NCBI GenBank assembly: GCA_023853785.1
Contig: JAJIRX010000617.1
Span: forward strand, 1-15,387
Length of the DNA: 15,387 nucleotides
From: Psilocybe azurescens
Lineage: Eukaryota; Basidiomycota; Agaricomycetes; Agaricales; Agrocybaceae
Direction of reading: 5' to 3'
Below, piece by piece: positions 1-8,100 of the stretch. The position numbers and the translations under genes were made by a program. Below the pieces are notes generated by a model. That model made no database searches, was not told where the DNA came from, and worked only from the letters and a program-made list of their open reading frames with translations. Numbering within the stretch: position 1 is the stretch's first letter; each line of letters opens with the position of its first letter.

Positions 1-167
1 TAGTAATAGACTCGTTCTTTTAACCAGGGACCCAAACGGCGCCATCATTTTTCGCTATCAACCAACGTGACTTGCAACACGTGATAGTTATATTTGTAAT
101 CGTTTTCAGCTCAGTTACTTCCGATTTTTTGGCACGTGTTATAGGCCCAAATGTTTTTATTTTTAGT

Positions 168-495
168 TACTCGTAGCCAAAAAAAGTAATCACGCTTAAG
201 TAATCTGATGGCATTTTTGAGTGGGTTCATCGAAAATAAAAGGCCTTGTTCTCGCCAAGTAAGATAGTCAAGCAACTGAAAATTTGAAGAATGCATTGTA
301 TAATACAATAGAGTGCAAATATAAAATTTTGGCCAAAAACAATGATTAGAAAGTCAAAGAGAGCTGAATCTACCAATTTGTATGCTTTCAAGTGTCAATG
401 GAAAGTTTAGGGCTATCTAATCTTCCCAATAGCTCAATAAATATATAAAAATTGAGAATATGATTCATTAGATATCTAATAGTAATCATGTATAA
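168..495 (+). repeat. Left arm of 328-bp inverted repeat
   Basis: Pairs base for base with 739-1066 with roughly a dozen or two mismatches and small length differences, for example around 241-262. The outer end starts TACTCGTAGCC and the inner end stops at ATGTATAA. Confidence 0.85.
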
Positions 496-738
496 ATTTT
501 TAGGCAGAACAACTGGGCTTCAACAAAATATCAAGTGCGCAATCCCATTGACAATTGATTGGTGGTTATGCAAGAACTTGTCACATACTAAAACACATCC
601 CTGTCCAAGATTTCCTGCACATATCTCATGTTTAACACACTCTGTAATCTTGAGACAACTGAATATAATACTGAATGCTCATTTGACAGAACTTGAACCA
701 TGAATTCTTAGTTTAGGAGTGCACCCTCTGACTGAAGA

Positions 739-1066
739 TTATACATGGTTACTATTAGATATCTAATGAATCATATTCTCAATTTTTATATATTTATTGA
801 GCTGTTGGGAAGATTAGATAGCCCTAAACTTTCCATTGACACTTGAAAGCATAAAAATTGGTAGATTCAGCTCTCTTTGACTTTCTAATCATTGTTTTTG
901 GCCAAAATTTTATATTTGCACTCTATTGTAGTATACAATGCATTCTTCAAATTTTCAGTTGCCTGACTATCTTACTTCGACAAGAATGAGGCCTTTTATT
1001 TTCGCTGAGCCCACTCAAAAATGCCATCAGATTACTTAAGTGTGATTACTTTTTTGGCTACGAGTA
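739..1066 (-). repeat. Right arm of 328-bp inverted repeat
   Basis: Reverse complement of 168-495. It begins TTATACAT at the spacer side and ends GGCTACGAGTA. The few differences between arms indicate that the pair has aged somewhat since insertion. Confidence 0.85.
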
Positions 1067-1725
1067 TGTCTCCCACATGGTACTTGTAGTCTTTGGCCGC
1101 TTGGTTATTTCTGGTTTTTGTGTGCACAGGCCTTTAACAACACCTGTGGGAAGATTTCTTTCTTTCCCTCCTTTCCACATCATTGTTGCCTCCCCACTGC
1201 CTTTTGGGTATGTTTGCTTGATGTTATGCATGTGTTTCCTTTCAGTCGTGTTGTTAACTAGTCTTACACACTGTACATCTTCAGCTGTTCACCTTTGGTG
1301 TATGTAGTTTAGCAATGTTTTTAGTGTAATACTTATTGGTACTCTGTTGTCTGATGATACCTTTGTGTGTAGTCCTTACATATATAATTGACTTCTTTGT
1401 ATATTGGTATTAACATTTTTCTGCTGTTGTTTACTGGAAATGTAGCATTAGTGACATTCATTATATCTGGGATGCTGTACATGATTTGAATTCTATATTC
1501 TACATACTATGTAATGCTATGAGTGAAATGTGTGATGTTGACTGTAGCTAACACATGTTACCCTTCGGGCACTGTTCAACTGCTAATGAACATGTGTTCC
1601 ATGCTGCGCACATGTTCTTCTCCTCATTGAACACACTCTTTCTTTTGATGACTGTAAACTTCTGCATCATCTTTGGTGAGTCTGCTTTCTGTTTCTGATT
1701 GTGCTTGTTCTGATAGCAACACATT

Positions 1726-2375
1726 TTAGTTTCCATGTGATGCCATGGGTGGAAGATCACCTACCATCTCTCCTATCAATGTTAATGCTTTCAGCACAAT
1801 GTTCATCAACACAGAATTGTCCTTGTTTTTATATGCTATGAAGGACATGGTGGCCCTTACTATATCTCCAACCTCAAATGCTGCTGGTTCGATGTGTTTC
1901 ATGCTATTGTGCAGTGAGCTACTTCTTTATGGTATTCAATATGATTCTCACCTTATTCTTCCTTGTTCGTCAGCATATTCTCATAGATAATCTACCTTGT
2001 TATCCATGCTGTGTATACAGTCAGTGCCACAGATTTGGGTGAGAGTGCCACATGGATCAACTCCCACTTTGAATGGCATTCCTGATTCCATACATATCAT
2101 CTCCAGCCATTCTTGTTACTCTCCATGAATGTGGTTGCTCAACAAACACTACATGGTACTTGTCCTTCTATCAACAGTGTCATCAGCTACTGAATAACAC
2201 TTTGTTTATATAGTAGTGCAGGCTTACATTGAATTCCACTATTGCAGTTGATTCTTTCTTGTTGTTCTGTGCATCTGCATGCACCTGCTCCAATATGGCC
2301 TTGGCCTCTATCAAATTGTAGCTGGGATCCATGTACTGTGAATGTTGTCTCAATGCTTGTATTTTTCAGTATATG
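1726..2375 (-). pseudogene. Degenerate repeat-family ORF remnants
   Basis: Two protein-like blocks lie in order on the minus strand. The first (about 2375 down to 2183) contains YMDPSYNL followed by EAKAILEQVHADAQNN and ends at a TGA. The second (1902 down to 1726, 58 codons) contains FEVGDIV, then MSFIAYKNKDNS and VLKALTLI. The sequence between them is broken by stops and frame changes. The blocks look like parts of one eroded protein. The FEVGDIV...SF...VLRALxLI pattern reminds me of uncharacterised multi-copy proteins in mushroom genomes, but that is from memory and unchecked. No catalytic motif is visible, so no function is assigned. Confidence 0.35.
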
Positions 2376-3463
2376 TTGCTTGTTTATATGGTACATTTGG
2401 TCTTATTTTTATTTTATTTTGTTTATATTTTGTTATGTTTACTGTTTTCCTTTAACAATGACTCTTAGTATGCTTGATCTTTGTAATATGTCCTCAGTGC
2501 TTGACTGAATTCTTTGTGGTGTGTAATGTCTTGTACCTGTTTTGTCTCTCTTTTTCCCCTATTTTCTTCGGACTTTGCTATACCGTTTGGCCCAATAATC
2601 AATTAGAATTTCAGCAGATAAGCCACATCTGTTCTCTTTCTGTGACATTGGTGTTTGTTAGTGTTTATACATAATCTCTGTCAGCATTCCGTTGGATTTC
2701 AAGTCCTGTACATCAGATTTCAAGTCCTGTATGATCCTATCACCACAATCTGTTACTTTAATGTATTACATATGTCTCTACTAGTGGCACTTGGTTTCAT
2801 TCTGTACTTCTGTTCTTTATTTTTATTTTTTCTGCTCTCTTAACATGAATGATTAATTGCTCTATGCAGTATTTCATCTCACAGACAAAACAAAAACACG
2901 ATTGACCATTTTCATGCTTTTGGAATGCAATATTTGGCACTTGCTTATGTTAAATTTTCATCTGGAAGGTACATATAGCAGGAAGTACGTTCAATGTGTT
3001 CATGCTTGTAAAGATCCAGAGGGCAATATATTGGTTGTCAATGTTGTTAACAGGAAATATGACTCAGTGGATGACATAACAGGTGAAGATATTGAGGTCA
3101 ACTTGTTGTCTTGTTGTGTTGCATACAAGACCCAGAGGCAGAAGAACATGAACAGATTGCAGATGAAACATGCATGTAATGTATATGTCAGTACTCATAT
3201 TACAAACTAAACCACTTACTCTCATATCTACTTTGATCACTGGACACATGTTGTATCTGCTAGCCTGCTACTTTTCCTCTCATACATCTTATAATGTAAA
3301 ATTTCTTGTTCATTAACAAATGTACTCATAATCACCATGTTTTTGAACCATAATATTATCTTTTGTCCACATTGCAGTCTATACAACCTTAATAAATACC
3401 ATTGTTGGCCTTCCTAGGCCTTTCTGCTTAATCAAACACAAGATAACATTGATAGGCGTGGTG

Positions 3464-3552
3464 GATTCAACAATTCACGTGAGATCACCTGTAAGATTGA
3501 TATCCTGTTTGGTTCTAAGGCTAACAGAGGCAGATTCAACAATTCACGTGAG
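3464..3552. repeat. Direct repeat of a 20-mer (two copies, 69-bp period)
   Basis: The same 20 bases, beginning GATTCAACAATTCACG, occur at 3464-3483 and 3533-3552. The core AATTCACGTGAG contains CACGTG, an E-box type site bound by basic helix-loop-helix proteins in fungi; regulatory use here is inference. Confidence 0.7.
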
Positions 3553-3634
3553 GCACCTCTCCTTTGCTACTGTCACGTCAATCTGCTGTAGGTCACCATG
3601 ATACCATGATTATTGATAACATAATAAATAATTA

Positions 3635-4119
3635 TTAGATAATATAATTTTGTGCAGATGTAACGTTTCTGCCTAAAATGGAACATGCCGGAATTGCACA
3701 CGGCACAACCGTTGGACTATCTGTCCCGAGATAAGTCTGAACCAAGTCAGGCTTTGACGTTACAACTCTCAGATCGTCACACCCGTTACTCCAGTACATG
3801 TTTCCTGGGGCGGTCGTGGACTTATATAGTAGCGGAAAACCCAGACCGCTACAGCAGATTCTAGTGTAAAAAGAAAAAGGACTCGTACTGCCGGGCAAAG
3901 CCTCGGCCCTCAACATCAAGTTTTGAATAGAGCTCCAGTGATCTCCACAAAACGCCCACTTTACGATCGAGTGAGCGATTTATCCTTCTGTCAATTACAA
4001 CCCCACCCATCGGCTCGCAGTTACTTCTAATCCCTATACTTTTCTCAACCCAGTAAGTGTATCGGTTTGAGAAATACATACATCTTGACCTTGAATAATG
4101 CCCTTACCAGCAGCCAAGG
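3635..4119 (+). promoter_or_regulatory. Upstream region of the small secreted-protein gene
   Basis: Non-coding stretch between the AT-rich region and the ORF at 4120. It contains a TATA-like CTTATATAGT at 3821-3830, which also reads CTATATAAG on the minus strand, so its direction is ambiguous. The distance of about 290 bp to the ATG would imply a long leader. A competing upstream ATG lies at 4098 in another frame. Two minus-strand open frames across this interval have no recognisable features and are not called. Confidence 0.25.
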
Positions 4120-4353
4120 ATGTTTTTCTTCTTTCTCGCTTCTGCTCTCGTTGCGCAGACTGTTGTTGCGCTGCCCCTACCTGGAACCGGAAACAGCGGG
4201 AACTCGGGAAGCATTACAATCACCGAAAACAACAGGGAGGATCGCACAACAGGGGGTCGCACAACCGGGGATCGCACAACCGCCTTGGTTCCGGGATCAC
4301 GATCAGTAATGGACGCAGGAACTTGTGAGCCTGGAACTGCGATTAGAAATTGA
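4120..4353 (+). CDS. Small secreted protein, uncharacterised (77 aa)
   Basis: Single-exon ORF of 77 codons from an ATG with A at -3 (CCAAGGATG) to TGA. Residues 1-18 form a typical secretory signal: a short Phe-rich hydrophobic core (MFFFFLASALVAQTVVA) followed by LPLPG, with likely cleavage near Ala18. The mature part would be about 59 residues, polar, Gly/Thr/Arg-rich, with one cysteine near the C-terminus (residue 69), so it is not a disulfide-rich effector. Residues 40-54 repeat DRTTGG/RTTG/DRTT, encoded by a 15-nt tandem repeat. Small secreted proteins are common in mushrooms and often lineage-specific; function is unknown. An ATG 22 nt upstream in another frame (4098) opens a 76-codon ORF that lacks a signal peptide and looks less natural. 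No transcript evidence. Confidence 0.45.
   Translation: MFFFFLASALVAQTVVALPLPGTGNSGNSGSITITENNREDRTTGGRTTGDRTTALVPGSRSVMDAGTCEPGTAIRN
4236..4280 (+). repeat. 15-nt tandem repeat (three copies) inside the small secreted-protein ORF
   Basis: Three consecutive near-identical units ending TCGCACAAC. The unit is a multiple of three, so copy-number change keeps the frame and would lengthen or shorten the DRTTG tract. Confidence 0.75.
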
Positions 4354-5190
4354 TTGTGCGGCATTGCAGCGACGCTGTCTAGACAGATATCTTCGGAGAG
4401 GATGGAGGTCAGAAAGGTTTAGGATTCGAATTGGGGCGATATAAAAGGAAAACAAAATACCATACGGAATACGGGTGTATCAGGTTGATATCTATTTTTC
4501 TAGTCATTGCATACAATTGATCGTAACGTACACATGAGAGATTATATGTTGAAGGTAAAAAGTGCGACGCACGTTGAGTGTTATGAGACTGGTATTGAAA
4601 CCTATGGGCCTGAAGGAAAGCGGCGGGGATGAACCATCGGACCAGGCACAGACGGTGATATGGTGAACTCCAAAAGTGGACAACCGAACCGATGATTAAA
4701 GCCGATCTGCTATCACCTCAAAGTAGGAAAGTGCATAAAGCGCAAAAAGCACAAGGAGACCATTGAGAAGGATGCAGCCCTGATGTGAGCGAACAAAGAC
4801 AGCCCTTTCACATCGGCAAGGATGACTAAGCACGGAGAACTCACCGGCACCCCTCACAGTTTAGCGCCACTCCAACTCGAACCATGTACACGAAGAACTC
4901 GTTTGTGGGGGAAAGGAATACTTAGGTGCGTTGCGATTACTTGAATCTATCGAAAGTGAGAGTGTGGGCTGACTGGGAATGGCGATTATAGATTCCACGC
5001 GGTGTTCGAGTTTTGAGTACGAAATCAACTGGCCCGTTTTCTTGCTTTGTTTTCTTGCTTGCTTCCACTAACTACGACCCAATTCTCTTCGCATACTCAA
5101 TTACTCGAGTATACATGTACCCCGCTCATTGTGAACGAAATTCCTTCAGTACCAGAACTAGAACCAGAACCAGAACCGCTGGTGCTGAAC
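4354..5190. other. Intergenic region between the small secreted-protein ORF and the central gene
   Basis: No supported gene. A canonical TATAAAAG lies at 4440-4447 and is followed by a tiny ATG frame at 4534-4632 (32 codons) with no features; I do not call it. The last 200 bp are pyrimidine-rich (4990-5090), a usual setting for fungal transcription starts, and an (AGAACC)n run at 5153-5177 precedes the ATG at 5191. The frame of the central gene is open back to about 5047 but has no earlier ATG. No tRNA cloverleaf was found. Confidence 0.4.
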
Positions 5191-8100
5191 ATGACACGAT
5201 CACGTTCGTCCTCGTCCGCGTCAGCTTCGTCCACGCTATCCTACGCGTCTTCTACGTCATCCGCATCCTCCAGCTCCTCCAGCTCTTCGTCTCCCCCCTC
5301 TCTTCGTAACTTTCCGATCATCGGATCTGCATTCTTCGTCACCACCGGCGGCATCTGAATTGTCTGCAGACACACCGCCCGTGACGATTACCGTGAGCGT
5401 GCAAGCGTAGTCTCGGACTCTGCACCGACGTCACTCCCTCCGTCAACAACACCTGCGTCATCGTCGTCATCGTCAGCGCCCCCTTCGTCGTCAATGCCCA
5501 TCGTCATCACCAACATCATCACCGCCACTCGCACCCACATCATCAACGTCAGCGTCTACACCACCAAGCCCTGCCACAATCCCAGCTCACACTACGAACT
5601 CGAACCCTACCTCAGACCCCATCGCATCCCCCTCTCAACTCACACCATCCCCAACCGTAACCGACGCAGACGACACGATTGTGCTCGACGACCTCGTGCG
5701 CACAGGGGAGGCGTCGCGTCTCCGCCGACGCGGCGCCGTGCGCATGGGCATGGGCATGGGCCCGGGGATGGTGCACGAGGGAGCGCTGTATGACTTTGTG
5801 GGTGTGGGTATGGGTGCCGGTGGGGACTGGGACGGGGAAGAGGAGGGAGACTGGGATGGAGAAGGAGAAGGAGCGGGAGAACACGACTACGACTACGACT
5901 ACGAAGCAGAATACGAGTACGATCCTTATGCGTACGGCCCTTATGCGTACGACCCCGCTGTTCAGCCTGCCGCCGCCTCCAATCCATACGCAGAGGCAGT
6001 ACGCACGGCCCGGGCGCTCCTTTCCTACCCCATCGGGTACCTCCCGGATCCTGGGCGTGGCCACGCATTCGACGACAGCGACCTCTCCTCTGCCCCTACC
6101 CCACCTCCAATACCCCTATCCCTACCCACTACCCTGCCTCCGCGCGCCTTGCGCATTTTGCACGAACCTGGTGCTGATGCCGGCGTCAGCGTTAGCGTAG
6201 GCAGGCTCCCTGACGACATCCCAGTGCACGACATCGATTACGATTACGATTATGATTACGATGGGGATGGGGATGAACGCCTTGACCGCGGGGGATTAGA
6301 TGAGGATCGCTTCGATAGGTTTGATGACGCCGATTTTGACTATTTCGATAATGGCCACAGGAAAATGGCCACAGGGCTAACCATAACGGGGACTGGGCCA
6401 CGGCAAGCGCACCCGCGCGCGCAGACACACACAATGCGGCGGACGACGAGATTGCGCGGATTGCGGGGGCACTGCTCACGGTTCCGCATCCTGATTTCCA
6501 TAACGCGAGCAACATCGCGCCTCTGCGCGCCCCGACGAACGACGCGGAGGCTGTGGACCGCGATCTCAACCTCGACCGCGAGGCGCAGCGCCGCACAGGG
6601 GACCCGGACCTGGTGCCTGGAGAGTGGGTGAGAGAGTGGGAAGGGCCAAGGTCAGGGTCTGAGATGGGAGAGGAGGATGTGGTGGGTGTGGGAGAGGAGG
6701 TGGAAGGAGCAGCAGCAGCAGTAATAGTACCGGTGACGCCACCCACAATACCAGAGCCAGAGCCAGAGCCAGAGCCATCAACGTCAACAAGAGCACCAAC
6801 AGGTCCTCAAACAACTCACATTATTACCACCCCGGGCCCTCTGCCGTCAACCAGCACTCCACCTTACCCTTATCCTTGCCCGTACCTGCGCCCCGGCCTG
6901 AACAGGAGAGCTTCATCCTCATCTGTGGCTCTTCATCATCCAGCATGACCACAACTACCCACCCACCTCCCGGATTCTTCAGCTCCGACGATGAAAACGC
7001 GCAAGGGGAAGGTGCATCGGCGTCAACGGGCTGCGGTGCGCTCGTGCATGTGCATGCGCGCGCCGTCCCGCGCTCACGGACTGCTCCTCCTGATTCAAGC
7101 ACGCGCCCGCATGTGCATCGTCCGCCGTGGTACTTCCTGTCAGCTGCGTACATGCGTGGAGTTGGCGGCGCCGGCGCCGGCGGCGCTGCGAGGGCCAATG
7201 CCAGTGCGGGGTTGAATCGTCCTGTGGATTTCCCTGGGTGGGATCCTCCCCCTCCGCCACCACCTCCTGCTGGGAATGGGGATGGGGATGGGACGATGGG
7301 TGCACACGCACACGCAAACGCTAGCGCAAACGCGCCGCCGATCACACTCGCCAATGCAAATGCAGTTGCCCACACCTACGCAGCGGATGGGCCGGCGGAG
7401 GGTGTGGTCGTCCCGATGGACCCTGTTTATTTTTCGCGGAGGGAGGGCCCACGTCGGGCTCAAGATCAGACTCAGGCTCAGGCTCCAGGAGCATGCAGGA
7501 GATCCCCCGAGAGAACGTTGGTACGACAGGCTCGCGCGCCCGATGGAGGCCGACACGACGCGTGTGCTCCGCGCGCAATGTGGGTGCGTGAGGGAGTGTG
7601 TGGGTTGTGCTGTTTGGTGCGTGCTTTTCTTCTCCTTTTTTATTATTATTACTCTATTCTATCCGTATTTTCTATTCTATCCCTTTATTCCTTCTTACCC
7701 CTTTCTTCATCTCTTTCTCTTTCTCGTTTTCTCTATTTCCAACCCATCTAACCCCCTCCCTCCCTGCTCTAACAACACAGCGGCAACCCCCTCGGCACGC
7801 GATACACACCCTGCGCCACCGCCCGTGCGTCATCCACGCTCGCGTGCGCGACGTTCCACGCGACGTCCGTCGCAGCGCTCTCTGCTCGGAGCCGTACCCG
7901 CGCGAATGCGGCTCGTGCTCGTGCGCGCGGCGGCATCAATGCAAGTGCGGGTGCGAGTGCGACTGGAACTCAAAATCGAAACCAACGCGGACAGGCAGCT
8001 GGAACTGGAACTGGAACCCAGCAACAGCCGACGCCGACAATAAGGATAGGACCGGGTCGGGACAGGAGGGCCGTGTTTGATGCAGGTGTGTGGGCGGGGA

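Larger units (their letters stand above)
168..1066. mobile_element. Fold-back / long-TIR non-autonomous element (MITE-like)
   Basis: Two arms of equal length (328 bp) are near-perfect reverse complements and flank a 243-bp unique spacer (496-738). The outer ends read TA-CTCGTAGCC on the left and GGCTACGAG-TA on the right, so a TA target-site duplication (as made by Tc1/mariner-type transposases) is possible, although the TA could simply be part of the repeat. No transposase ORF is present; the spacer holds only short meaningless frames. By structure this is a non-autonomous fold-back element or a transposon with very long terminal inverted repeats. A transcript through it would form a hairpin of more than 300 bp and could feed small-RNA silencing, which is inference. 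The inverted repeat is seen directly; the transposon class is not proven. Confidence 0.75.
1067..3634. other. AT-rich, repeat-derived region without an intact gene
   Basis: About 2.6 kb of AT-rich, T-biased plus-strand sequence with no complete ORF of convincing composition. Open frames on either strand are short and rich in hydrophobic or low-information residues. The clearest coding relics are on the minus strand at 1726-2375 (listed separately). A plus-strand open stretch within about 2857-3210 reads 117 codons from a TTG, but it lacks an upstream ATG and a recognisable domain, so I do not call it a gene. Together with the adjacent fold-back element the region resembles degraded transposable-element sequence. 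Confidence 0.5.

Noticed and set aside
488..703. 71-codon ORF in the spacer of the fold-back element
   Set aside because: Starts inside the left arm and lacks any transposase-like motif; length is compatible with chance in this sequence.
3635..4079. Two minus-strand ORFs (94 and 72 codons) upstream of the small secreted-protein gene
   Set aside because: They overlap each other in different frames, show no motif or signal, and lie where a promoter is expected.
4410..4440. GGATTCGAATTGG resembling a tRNA T-loop
   Set aside because: Does not match the B-box consensus (GWTCRANNC) and no acceptor, D or anticodon stems can be folded around it.
5679..6200. Overlapping plus and minus ORFs around 5612-6200
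   Set aside because: They are shadows of the acidic DYDYDY / GMGMG repeats read in other frames (giving CAWAWAWA, TTTTTTT or HAHAHA runs).
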